The notes under the pieces are model-generated. The model was not told where the DNA came from. It worked only from the letters and a program-made list of their open reading frames with translations, and did not search any database. From Acidipropionibacterium sp. (GTDB lineage Bacteria; Actinomycetota; Actinomycetes; Propionibacteriales; Propionibacteriaceae), in contig JALCLH010000006.1 in NCBI GenBank assembly GCA_022647765.1, positions 62,001 through 126,000 on the forward strand: a stretch of DNA of 64,000 nucleotides, written 5' to 3'. Positions 55,480 through 64,000 of the stretch are shown one piece after another; positions within the stretch are counted from its first letter, which is position 1, and the number at the start of each line of letters is the position of its first letter. The position numbers were made by a program, and so were the translations under genes.

Positions 55480-57368
55480 TGCCTGAAAGCTCGACGCAGC
55501 CACCGGCAGGGGGCGACTGGCCGGCGCAGGCCGGGGTGATCCTGATCTGCGTCGCGCCCTTCGCCCTGTTACCGGGAATGTTCGACCGGTGGGTCTTCCC
55601 GAAACTGCTCCTGGTCGTCGTGGGAGCCGGGTTCGCGCTCTTCGCGCGACCTGCTGGGAAGCTGCCCCGGTGGGTGAGCTGGTGGCTGCTCGCCGTGGGA
55701 GCGGTGCTGGCGGCCGGCGCGATGCTCGGCGCGGCGCCGCTACCGCAGCTGTTCGGCCGGTGGCCCAGATATGAGGGCGCGGTCGCCCTGCCGGTGTACG
55801 TGCTGGCGGCATGGTCGGGCGCGCGTCTGCTGGGAGGCGACGCCCCGCCGCGCCGGGTGCGCACGATGTGGATGACAACGTCGCTGGCGGCCCTGGTCGC
55901 CGCCGTCATCGCGGTGACCGAGACCTTCGGGGTTCACCTGCTCGCCACAACTCAGGCGCGCCCGGGTTCCGTCTTCGGCAATGCGAGCGACCAGGGCGTC
56001 GTCGGGGCGGTCGTCGTGGCGATGCTGCTTCCGATGTGCCAACACAGATTGGCGTCGGTCCAGACGCCGGGCGTCGGGAGATCGCGCGAAGCGGGCATCG
56101 GCTGGGCCGGGCTATGTTCTGGGATCGTGCTGGTGGCGACGTCCGCGTCACGGGCCGCGATGCTGGCTCTGTTGGTCGTTCTCGCGACCCATCTCGTGCT
56201 GCTGTGGAGACGCCGCAGGAGTGAGGGACGCCGTCGGGCGTGGCTGCTTCCCGTCGGCCTGGCCGCGATCGGCGCGATCCTTGTCGGCGTCCTCCCGATG
56301 GCTCGCTCCCGGCTCACCGGCGCCAGCGCGCTGTCCCAGGAGACCGTCACCAACCGGTGGACCATGTGGCGCGCCACCGCCGAGCTGTTGCGCGGTCATC
56401 TCGGGGCCGGCGTCGGCCCGAGCGGATTCTCCGACGCCGTCAACGCCGTCCTGCCCGAGAACTGGTTCGCCACCGTGGGGGAGGGAGCGGTCCTGGAGTC
56501 TCCGCACAACATCGTCGCCCAGGTGGCCTCCGCGGGCGGAGTCGCGGGGCTGGTGGCAGTGCTGGTCTTCGCGGCCTGGCTGGTGCGTGAGACCTGGGTG
56601 CGACGCCATTCAGGAGAGCCTGCCGGGTCGCTCGCGCGTGCCGACCTCCGCGAGGGCGCAGTCCTCGCCGTGCTCGGGTGGGCGGTCGCGCTGCTCACCC
56701 ATTTCACCTCGCCCGGCAACATCATTCTTCCGGCCGTGCTAATGGGGGCGCTCCTGGCCGGTCCGACGGCGGTCCCCTCGGCAGGTGAAGCGAGTGCTCG
56801 GGGCGTGCGGGAGCGGGGTGTCACCTGGTGGGTCGCGGCCGTGGTGGTGTGCGCGTGGGCGGTCGGCCTGGCGGGCGGGGTGGCTGGGGACTTCGCGCTC
56901 AACAGCGGGACGGACGCCGTGCAGGCCGGGCGGGCGGATGCCGCGGATTCTGCTTTTTCCAGCGCTCAGAGGTTGCGGCCCTGGGACGCGGACGTCCCCT
57001 TGATCGCCGCGGAATCCTTCGCCGGAGCGCTGGATGGCAGCCGCCAAGCGAATCCCGAGATGGTCGCGGCGGCGCAGAGATGGTCTGAGCTCGCGATGGT
57101 GCGGCTGCCGGGTTCCACGCGCGCCCTCAAGGCGGGGGCGGTGGCCGATCAGTACGCGGGCGATGTCGCCGGGGCCATCGGGTTGCTCGACCGCGCGGCG
57201 TCTCTGTCGCCGACCGATCCGCAGGTCTTCCAGCGTCTCGGGGCGCTGCAGGCAGTGACCGGCGACGTACCCGCCGGGCTGAAATCCCTGGAACGGGCGG
57301 CCCACCTGGACCCGGGGGATGAGGGCATCCAGCAGACGCTCACATATGTGCGGGGATTGCCGCGGTGA
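55479..57368 (+). CDS. O-antigen ligase/polymerase-like membrane protein with C-terminal TPRs
   Basis: 629 aa. About ten helices from VILICVAPFALLPGM onward. The Wzy_C-type periplasmic loop and conserved SVFGNASDQG, TSASRAAMLAL and ESPHNIVAQVASAGGVAG match the O-antigen ligase family (His in SPHN is typical). A C-terminal TPR section follows (GDVAGAIGLLDRAASLSPTD, GLKSLERAAHLDPGD). It may polymerise or attach glycans to surface components. It overlaps the CHAP gene stop and is followed by its paralogue, suggesting a common surface-assembly function. Confidence 0.85.
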   Translation: MPESSTQPPAGGDWPAQAGVILICVAPFALLPGMFDRWVFPKLLLVVVGAGFALFARPAGKLPRWVSWWLLAVGAVLAAGAMLGAAPLPQLFGRWPRYEGAVALPVYVLAAWSGARLLGGDAPPRRVRTMWMTTSLAALVAAVIAVTETFGVHLLATTQARPGSVFGNASDQGVVGAVVVAMLLPMCQHRLASVQTPGVGRSREAGIGWAGLCSGIVLVATSASRAAMLALLVVLATHLVLLWRRRRSEGRRRAWLLPVGLAAIGAILVGVLPMARSRLTGASALSQETVTNRWTMWRATAELLRGHLGAGVGPSGFSDAVNAVLPENWFATVGEGAVLESPHNIVAQVASAGGVAGLVAVLVFAAWLVRETWVRRHSGEPAGSLARADLREGAVLAVLGWAVALLTHFTSPGNIILPAVLMGALLAGPTAVPSAGEASARGVRERGVTWWVAAVVVCAWAVGLAGGVAGDFALNSGTDAVQAGRADAADSAFSSAQRLRPWDADVPLIAAESFAGALDGSRQANPEMVAAAQRWSELAMVRLPGSTRALKAGAVADQYAGDVAGAIGLLDRAASLSPTDPQVFQRLGALQAVTGDVPAGLKSLERAAHLDPGDEGIQQTLTYVRGLPR

Positions 57369-57405
57369 GAGAGCGTGCCGGGCTTCATAGGCCTTGAGGC
57401 GAAAT

Positions 57406-57425
57406 TGTCCCCCAAATAGGGGACA
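57406..57425. promoter_or_regulatory. TGTCCCC-N6-GGGGACA inverted repeat, copy 2
   Basis: Same 20-mer as at 52740-52759. It lies 38 bp past the ligase-like stop and 130 bases before the ATG at 57555. The following ~130 bases are largely conserved with the upstream region of the CHAP gene. Confidence 0.65.
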
Positions 57426-57554
57426 GTTTCGGTGGTGGGTTTGGAGTGGAGATCCGGCAGAATGAGACCGAGTCGTCGTGGACTTGATGGTCGCGTGGCC
57501 CATGCTCTTTTTGAGGAGCATTTCTTCTGTCTGCTGCAGTGTTGGAGGCGTGTG

Positions 57555-60500
57555 ATGCTGGCTCCTGGTCGTACAGAGGCCTCGCGTGTGGTGAGGATGC
57601 TCTTGATTGTGCTGGCCCTGGTGGGTCTGGCGGGGACGGTGGTGGTCACGCCTGCGGGCGCTGCGGCCCCGCCGCCACCTGCGTCGATCTCGGGGAAGGT
57701 CATAGGCTCTGACGGCAAAGTGCCGACCGGCTCGGTGAGTGTGGTTGACGCAGTCAGCAGGGACTGGATCGACGACATCAACCTGTCAACGACAGGCGCC
57801 TTCACCGTCACTGATCTACCTGCGGGATCCTACAAGCTGTACCTGTACGCCGGGACGGCCTATGCGGATGGATGGTTCGGCGGCGGGACCGAGGCCAGCG
57901 CGAAGGTGTACAAGGTCTCGGCCGGTCAGGCGCTGACGGGTGTCACCTACACGGCGGCGAAGGCGGCGTCGATCTCGGGGAAGGTCATCGGCTCTGACGG
58001 GAAGGTGCCGACCGGCTCGGTGACAGTGCATGATGCGGTGAGCGGGGACTGGGTCACCGACACCGGTCTGTCCCCGACGGGCGTCTTTACCGCCAGTGGA
58101 TTGCCCGCCGGGTCATACAAGCTGAGCTACGGCGCTTACAACTACAACGGCTCCGGGAATGACTACCTGGCCGGCTGGTTCGGGGGAGCGAATGAAGCCG
58201 CCGCGAAGGTGTACAAGGTGTCGGCCGGCCAGGCGCTGACCGGGGCGAACTACACCGCGACGAAGGTGGCCACGCTCTCCGGGAAGCTCACAGGGATACC
58301 CCCGAACAAGGCCTCCGACTATGACCTGTATCTGACTAACACTGCGGGCGAAAGTATTGATTGGACTTCTATCGGGGATGACGGGTCTTTCTCCTTCGAT
58401 TGGCTCGCTGCGGGTTCGTACAAGGTCTTCGTCGAGTCGGAGGACGGGTCCGCGCCAGCCCAGTATCTGGGCGGGGGTGCCGGCAAGACGTTCGCCGTGA
58501 AGACGGGTGCGCGCACGGCTGCCGGGACCTTTGCACTGGCCAAGGGGAAGACGACATCGATCTCGGGCACCATCGGCGCCAGCGGGCTCGGTTCGTCGGC
58601 TGGGGAGCTCTGGTTCAATGCACGCCTGTACATGAAGGTCGGATCCACCTGGGTGAAGACTCCGGTGACCAGCTCGACTGATGGTCGGGGCGGTGCGTAC
58701 TCGATTCCGGGTCTGGGCGCCGGGGCGTACACGGTGGGTTTCGAGAAGTCACAGTCCGGGTATTCGAAGACCAAGGTGTACGGGGAGTTCTACAAGAACC
58801 GAAGCGCATTGGCCAACGCGGACACGGTGACGCTGTCGGGCAAGGCGGCGTCGGGTATCAATGGGACGGTTCGTGCGACGCCGCTGTCTGCGCTGGCTGC
58901 GGGGACGCCGACGATTTCGGGTGCGGCAACGGTGGACTCGACGTTGACGGCGAAGCCTGGAACCTGGACGTCGGGTAGCGCGCTGAGCTACCAGTGGTTG
59001 CGGGACGGCAAGGCCATTTCGGGTGCGACGAAGTCGACCTACAAGGTTGTTGCGGCTGATCGTGGTCACAAGCTGAGCGTCACGGTGACGGGGTCGAAGG
59101 CCGGGTTTGGAACTGTCTCGAAGACGAGTGCTGCTGTGGGTGTGGCCAATCTTTTTGCGGCGGCTCCGACACCGTCGATTTCGGGTACACCGACGGTGGG
59201 TTCCACTCTGACGGCGAAGCCTGGGACGTGGTCTCCGGCTGCGACGCTGGCGTATCAGTGGTTGCGGGATGGTAAGGCGATTTCGGGTGCGACGGCGTCG
59301 ACCTACAAGATTGCGATTGCTGATCGCGGCCACAAATTGAGTGTGAAGGTGACTGGGTCGAAGAGCGGGTATCTGACGACGGCGAAGACGAGTGCGGTCA
59401 TCGGCGTTGCGAATGTTTTTGCAGCGGCTCCGGCACCGACGGTTTCGGGTACACCGACGGTGGGTTCCACTCTGACGGCGAAGCCTGGGACCTGGTCTCC
59501 GGCTGCGACGCTGGCGTATCAGTGGTTGCGGGATGGTAAGGCGATTTCGGGGGCGACGAGGTCGACCTATGTCGTGTCGGCGGCTGATCGGGGTCACAAG
59601 TTGAGCGTCACGGTGACTGGGTCTAAGGCGGGATATGAGACGGTTGTGAAGTCGAGTGCCGCGGTGACTGTGGCGAACGTGTTCGCGACGGCGCCGGTTC
59701 CGGCGATCTCGGGTACCCCGACGGTGGGTTCGACGTTGACGGCGAATGCCGGTGCGTGGTCCCCGGCTGCGACCCTGGCGTATCAGTGGTTACGGGACGG
59801 GACGACGATTTCGGGTGCCATTGCGAGTACGTACACGGTGGCGACTGCGGATCGTGGTCACAAGGTGAGCGTGAGGGTGACCGCTTCAAAGGCTGGTTAT
59901 CTGACCACGGCGAAGACGAGTGCGGCGGCGAGCATCGCGAACGTCTTTGCGGCGACTCCGGTTCCGACGGTCTCGGGTACACCGACGGTGGGTTCGACGT
60001 TGACGGTCAAGCCTGGGACGTGGTCTCCGGCTGCGACGCTGACGTATCAGTGGTTGCGGGATGGCAAGGCGATTTCGGGTGCGACGGCGTCGACCTACAA
60101 GATCGCGACTGCTGATCGCGGCCACAAATTGAGTGTGAAGGTGACTGCTACCAAGAGTGGGTATCTGACGACGGCGAAGACGAGTGCCTCGATCAGCGTG
60201 GTGATTGTCTTTGCGAAGGCTCCTGCTCCGGCGCTTTCGGGAGCGGCGAAGGCGGGGTCGACTCTGACGGTCAAGCCCGGTACCTGGTCTCCTGCGCCGA
60301 AGCTGACGTATCAGTGGTTGCGCGACGGCAAGGCGATTTCCAAGGCGGCGAAGCCGACTTACAGGATCGCGACTGCCGATCGCGGGCACAAGCTGAGTGT
60401 GCGGGTGACTGCTTCTAAGAGCGGGTATCTGACCACAGCGAAGACGAGTGCGGCGGTCAGCGTGGCGCGGGTCTTTGCGAAGGCTCCGGTTCCGAAGATC

Positions 60501-60734
60501 TCGGGGAAGGTGAAGTCCGGTGCGACGGTGAAGGTGTCGGTGGGCACTTGGTCTCCTGCGCCGAAATTGTCTTATCAGTGGTTGCGCGACGGGAAGGCGA
60601 TTTCCAAGGCGACGAAGTCGAGTTACAAGGTGTCCGGCGCGGATCGGCGTCACAAGTTGAGTGTGCGAGTCACTGCTACCAAGAGCGGATATGAGACGGC
60701 GTCGAGGACCAGTGGTGCGACGCGCGTCCCGTGA
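57555..60734 (+). CDS. large secreted repeat protein (carboxypeptidase-regulatory-like and Ig-like repeats)
   Basis: 1059 aa. Signal peptide (RMLLIVLALVGLAGTVVVTPAGA). Three to four beta-sandwich units of the carboxypeptidase-regulatory/SdrD type come first (SISGKVIGSDGKVPTGSVSV, ending YKVSAGQALTGVTYTA). Seven ~84-residue Ig-like repeats follow (SISGTPTVGSTLTAKPGTWS, PAATLAYQWLRDGKAISGAT). There is no catalytic domain. The last repeat and stop are nearly identical in DNA to those of the CHAP protein. No LPxTG or membrane anchor is seen, so attachment may be non-covalent. ATG 57555, GGAGG 6 bases upstream. Confidence 0.88.
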   Translation: MLAPGRTEASRVVRMLLIVLALVGLAGTVVVTPAGAAAPPPPASISGKVIGSDGKVPTGSVSVVDAVSRDWIDDINLSTTGAFTVTDLPAGSYKLYLYAGTAYADGWFGGGTEASAKVYKVSAGQALTGVTYTAAKAASISGKVIGSDGKVPTGSVTVHDAVSGDWVTDTGLSPTGVFTASGLPAGSYKLSYGAYNYNGSGNDYLAGWFGGANEAAAKVYKVSAGQALTGANYTATKVATLSGKLTGIPPNKASDYDLYLTNTAGESIDWTSIGDDGSFSFDWLAAGSYKVFVESEDGSAPAQYLGGGAGKTFAVKTGARTAAGTFALAKGKTTSISGTIGASGLGSSAGELWFNARLYMKVGSTWVKTPVTSSTDGRGGAYSIPGLGAGAYTVGFEKSQSGYSKTKVYGEFYKNRSALANADTVTLSGKAASGINGTVRATPLSALAAGTPTISGAATVDSTLTAKPGTWTSGSALSYQWLRDGKAISGATKSTYKVVAADRGHKLSVTVTGSKAGFGTVSKTSAAVGVANLFAAAPTPSISGTPTVGSTLTAKPGTWSPAATLAYQWLRDGKAISGATASTYKIAIADRGHKLSVKVTGSKSGYLTTAKTSAVIGVANVFAAAPAPTVSGTPTVGSTLTAKPGTWSPAATLAYQWLRDGKAISGATRSTYVVSAADRGHKLSVTVTGSKAGYETVVKSSAAVTVANVFATAPVPAISGTPTVGSTLTANAGAWSPAATLAYQWLRDGTTISGAIASTYTVATADRGHKVSVRVTASKAGYLTTAKTSAAASIANVFAATPVPTVSGTPTVGSTLTVKPGTWSPAATLTYQWLRDGKAISGATASTYKIATADRGHKLSVKVTATKSGYLTTAKTSASISVVIVFAKAPAPALSGAAKAGSTLTVKPGTWSPAPKLTYQWLRDGKAISKAAKPTYRIATADRGHKLSVRVTASKSGYLTTAKTSAAVSVARVFAKAPVPKISGKVKSGATVKVSVGTWSPAPKLSYQWLRDGKAISKATKSSYKVSGADRRHKLSVRVTATKSGYETASRTSGATRVP
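58910..60720 (+). repeat. seven ~252-bp tandem repeats encoding Ig-like units
   Basis: Units recur about every 252 bases with strong DNA identity (GTATCAGTGGTTGCGGGATGG-type core, GACGGTGGGTTC, AAGCCTGGGACGTGGTCTCC). Homology extends to repeats of the CHAP protein at 54950-55470. The region is prone to unequal recombination and to misassembly. Confidence 0.85.
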
Positions 60735-60752
60735 TGCCTGACTGACCGACTG

Positions 60753-60797
60753 CTCGCCTCTCTTTCGCCAATCCAATCCGGCGAAAAGAGGGGCGAG
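60753..60797. terminator. bidirectional terminator between convergent genes
   Basis: CTCGCCTCTCTTTCGCC and GGCGAAAAGAGGGGCGAG pair over ~17 bases with one bulge, loop AATCCAATCC. It is flanked by the stops of the repeat protein (60734) and nadE (60802). TCTCTTT/AAAAGAG in the stem gives some U on either strand. Confidence 0.65.
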
Positions 60798-60801
60798 CGG
60801 C

Positions 60802-62899
60802 TCACTCCTCGGGCACCATCTCCAGATCGGCCAGCCACGCGTCGGCAACGGCGTCCGAGGGCATCCGCCAGTCCCCGCGCGGCGACAGCGACCCGCCGGC
60901 CACCACCTTCGGGCCGTTGGGCAGGGTGGAGCGCTTGAACTGGTTGCCGACGAACCGGCGCAGGAAGAGCCGCGTCCACTCCTTGATGTCGGCCAGCGTG
61001 TACTGGTTGCGGTCCTCGGGGCGGAACCCGGGAGGCCATGAGCCGGCCCCGGCGTCTGCCCAGGCGTGGTGGCTCATGAACACGATCCGGCTCGGCCGCA
61101 GACCGCGTCGCAGCAGGTGGAACAGCGTGAAGTCCTGGAGCTCGTAGGGACCGATCTTCGCCTGGGTGGACTGGATCTGCTCGCCGGGTCGCGCGGGCAC
61201 CAGCTCCGGTGAGATCTCGGTGCCCAGCACCGACTCCAGCACCTCGTCGGTGGCCCGGTCGAACTGTCCCGAGGAGATGCACCAGCGGATCAGGTGCTGG
61301 ATGAGGGTCTTCGGCACCCCGGGATTGACGTTGTAGTGGCTCATCTGGTCGCCCACCCCGAAGGTGCACCAGCCCAGCGCCAGCTCCGACAGGTCGCCGG
61401 TGCCGAGCACGATGCCGCCGCGCTGGTTGGCGATCCGGAACAGGAAGTCGTAGCGCAGCCCGGCCTGACATTCTCGAAGGTGACGTCGTAGACCGGCTCC
61501 CCGTCCCCGGCCGGATGGCCCATCGCCTTGAGCATCTGGGTGGCGGCGGGGCGGATGTCGAGGATCTCGCAGGGCACCCCGAGGGCCTCGCACAGCGCCA
61601 GGGCGTTGCTCTTGGTGTGGTCGCTGGTGGCGAATCCGGGCATCGTGAAGGCGAGGATGTCGGAGCGCGGGCGTCCCGCCTGGTCCATCGCCTTCGCGGC
61701 GACCAGCAGGGCGTGGGTGGAGTCCAGACCGCCGGAGACGCCGATCACGACCTTCGACCCCCCGATCGACTCCAGGCGACGCCGCAGCCCGTAGACCTGG
61801 ATGTTGTAGGCCTCGTAGCAGTCCTGCTCCAGCAGGGCCGGGTCGTTCGGCACGAAGGGGAACCGGCTGATCGCCCGCTCCAGGCCGATGTCGGTGCGCG
61901 GGGGGTCGAGGGCGAAGTTCACGAAGCGGTGACCGGTGATGTCGCCGCGGGTGATGGCCTGGGCGTTGTCTCCAGCGCGGAGCGCTGCCCTGTTGTCGTC
62001 AAAGGACCCTTGCCGGAGCCGCTCCTGCCGGATGGCGTCCAGATCGACGTCGGCCAGGCAGTAGCCGGGCTCCGGGTCGAAGCGCGGAGTGCGGGCCAGC
62101 AGCTCGCCGCACTCGTAGATCATCGTCTGGCCGTCCCAGGACAGATCGGTGGAGGACTCGCCCGGCCCGGCGGCGGCGTAGACGTAGGCCTGCAACTGCT
62201 TGGCCGAGGCGGTCTGGCAGAGCCGATGGCGCTCCCGGGAGCGGCCCACGGTGATGGGGGAGCCCGACAGGTTCAGCTCGATGGTGGCTCCGGCCAGGGC
62301 GGCCTTTGCGCTGGGCGGCACGGGCACCCACAGGTCCTCGCAAAGTTCCACGTGAAACACCAGCCCGGGGACGTCGAGGGCGCGGAACAGCAGGTCTGTA
62401 CCGAACGGGACCTCGGTGGGATTCTCCGGATCCGACCAGTCCTCCAGAGCCGTGAAGGAACCCCAGTCGTCGTCCGGTCGGCGGCGGCCGCGAAGTGCCG
62501 CTTCTCGTAGAACTCCCGGTAGTTGGGCAGGTAGCTCTTGGGGACGACGCCGAGAATCCGGCCGCGATGGACCACCACTGCGCAGTTGTAGAGCCGGTTG
62601 CCCTGGCGCAGCGGGGCGCCGACCACGATCACCGGCAGCATGTCCACCGAGGCGGCGCGCAGCGTCTCGATGGCGGACAGGGCGGCGTCGAGGACGACGT
62701 CCTGGAGGAGCAGGTCGTCGATGTTGTAGCCGGTCAGGCACAGCTCGGGGAAGACCGCGATCGCCACGCCGCGGTCGTTCAGCTCGCGGACGGTCTCGAT
62801 GATGCCGGCCACATTGGAGGCCGGGTCGGCCAGGTGGACCTGCGTGGTGCAGGCGGCGACCCGGGCGAATCCCTGGTCATAGGCGGAGTGGAAGTTCAC
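60802..62899 (-). CDS. nadE: glutamine-dependent NAD+ synthetase, two frame breaks
   Basis: About 699 aa. The N-terminal nitrilase-type glutaminase has Glu in [11 protein letters not shown], Lys in [18 protein letters not shown] and Cys in [11 protein letters not shown]. The C-terminal synthetase has the PP-loop [17 protein letters not shown] and [19 protein letters not shown]. One C is missing at ~62475 (between FAAAAD and PDDDWGSF), and one at ~61467 ([13 protein letters not shown]). With both restored, the length and order match the glutamine-dependent NadE of actinobacteria. GTG start at 62899. Makes NAD+ from nicotinate adenine dinucleotide, ATP and glutamine. Confidence 0.92.
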
Positions 62900-63416
62900 G
62901 CCCCCAGTCTGGCATCACGCCTCGTCCGCGAGAACCTGCACGGGAACGTTGAGGGCCTGGTACGTCGAGGTGTGGGAGTCGACGGCCGCCGATGGGCTCG
63001 CCGACGCTGTGCGGTGAAATCCGACTGGACGAGGCTCTGAGGCTGCATCTCCAGTTGTGATGGCGTGTTGTGTCAGCCTGACGGGCCCTGCCAGCCGTGC
63101 CAGGAGAAGTAGTTCCGGTGGTCACCGCGGCATGTTCAGGGGTGTCGAAAGCGTGGTCGTAGTCGAGCTGCTCGAGTAGAGGTGAAAGAAGTAAAGAAGT
63201 TGAACGATAGGTTAAGAACCAACTGTGGGCGCGCGATACTCCGATTTATCGAGTTCTTTCATTCGAGCTGCGCAGATGTCGCGCTCGGGCAGCGACTCGT
63301 AATCTTGCGTCGGGACGAAGAAGACGCCGCACAATGCCCGTACAGCATTCCCATTTGCAGTTTTCTCGGTGAGATCTCTCCTATATGCACCAAGTGAGGA
63401 CGTTATTCATCGGTGG
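62900..63416. other. gap between nadE and IS5-like element, no clear gene
   Basis: From ~63180 the composition turns AT-richer than its surroundings. An open frame from GTG 63182 to 63397 (MKEVKKLNDRLRTNCGRAIL) has no recognisable family and a weak ribosome-binding site (AGAGG). It might be a small acquired gene or IS-flanking debris. Nothing else is evident. Confidence 0.35.
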
Positions 63417-64000
63417 TTACCAGCCAATCCGGTAGAGTTCCAGTCGTGTCACGATTCTGATGATTGTAGGAAGTTCCGCCAGACGGCCCCGATACCCCTT
63501 CGCGAGAATCTTCCAATTCTTCAAATGACCGATAATATGCTCGATTCTCGACCGGAGACTCGACACGTCGTGATTGAACGTCTTCTCCCAGTCCAGCCGG
63601 TCGCGTCCAGGGGTCTTCTTGATCGGGGTGATCGCACCGGCGCCGATGTAGGCGGTGTCGGCGATCCACGTCGAGTCGGCCAGGATCTGGTCCCAGCCGC
63701 ACAGCTGGAGGGCCGCCGAGTCGTGCCGGCGTCCGGGCACCGGTTCAGAGGTGGCGATCAGATCACCGTGCAGGGTCCCGGCGACCTGGATGTTGAGGCA
63801 CTGGAGGTGGTGCTTGCCCGAGTACAGGTCCTTCTCCGTCTGCTTCCCGCTGGCGGGGCGGTTCCCGGTGGGAATGAACGTCCCGTCGATGAGAACGGGC
63901 TCGCCCTGGGCGACGGCCTCTTCCAGGCTGATCCCCTCCGTCACCAGGACCTCGTCGAGCAGGGGCAGGATGCGCCGCCAGATCCGGGAGATCGTGGGTT
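63417..64000 (-). mobile_element. IS5-family (DDE_Tnp_4-type) transposase, 5' end beyond the window
   Basis: The frame is open to the window edge. It reads TISRIWRRILPLLDEVLVTE, then VLIDGTFIPTGNRP (Asp), GKHHLQCLNIQVAG, DTAYIGAGAITPIKKTPG (Asp) and SSLRSRIEHIIGHLKNWKIL (Glu), ending LELYRIGW. The DDE triad is complete. The start codon and left end lie outside the window, so integrity is unknown. Confidence 0.88.

Noticed and set aside
58910..60720. CRISPR-like periodic repeats
   Set aside because: The ~252-bp period encodes Ig-like protein units in frame; no short palindromic repeats with unique spacers.
62877..63125. Small minus-strand ORF upstream of nadE
   Set aside because: No ribosome-binding site, low-complexity composition and overlap with the nadE start; no recognisable domain.

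Overview
The window is high-GC actinobacterial DNA. The most likely source is a Propionibacteriaceae member of the Acidipropionibacterium/Propionibacterium type. The grounds are base composition, gene repertoire, an actinobacterial DUF6049/pseudokinase/SigM-like locus, DUF3100 next to an M20 amidohydrolase, and MMPL/YhgE proteins. Genus is inference. No rRNA, replication origin or CRISPR array was seen; there is one tRNA (Cys, GCA).

Layout. 1-5.4 kb: HtrA-type protease, SorC-type regulator and a divergent glycerol uptake pair (glpF, glpK). 5.3-11 kb, minus strand: DUF6049 secreted protein, pseudokinase with discoidin-like tail, ECF sigma factor and a small protein. 11-16.5 kb: C39-like peptidase, Lrp/AsnC regulator, M20 amidohydrolase, DUF3100 membrane protein. 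16.6-24 kb: assimilatory sulfate operon cysH-cysD-cysN-sbp-cysT-cysW-cysA, preceded by a short leader ORF ending Cys-Met-Cys-Arg-Met-Cys-stop. 24-28.6 kb: aldo/keto reductase, XRE/ImmA-IrrE pair, a second Cys-rich leader ORF with a small downstream gene, a Met/Cys-rich putative copper-binding protein, tRNA-Cys and an RlpA/SH3 secreted protein. 28.7-32 kb: TPP riboswitch with thiS-thiG-thiF/rhodanese, and a HAD hydrolase. 32-39 kb: TetR, MMPL and YhgE/Pip proteins bracketed by palindromic repeats. 39-48.3 kb: Ser/Thr kinase, WXG100-like protein, a ~1980-residue RHS/Hint polymorphic toxin with a SMI1/KNR4 immunity gene and a low-GC tail. 48.3-52.5 kb: IS66, IS3 and IS1380-like material, then an AAA ATPase/TOPRIM-like pair that looks like a defence module. 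52.7-60.7 kb: two paralogous secreted repeat proteins with near-identical upstream regions flanking an O-antigen-ligase-like TPR protein. 60.8-64 kb: glutamine-dependent NAD synthetase and an IS5-like transposase running off the edge.

Quality note. More than twenty single-base frame disruptions, mostly in short G or C runs, break genes that should be intact (glpF, cysD, cysT, sbp, nadE and others). The simplest explanation is indel error in the sequence, not mass pseudogenisation. Such genes are listed at full extent with the break positions.

Most interesting: the paired cysteine-codon leaders and the nearby Cys/Met cluster; the ATPase/TOPRIM pair; the type-VII-like RHS toxin; several families of intergenic palindromes; the shared control region of the two surface proteins; and an MMPL fused to a degenerate ABC-ATPase-like domain.
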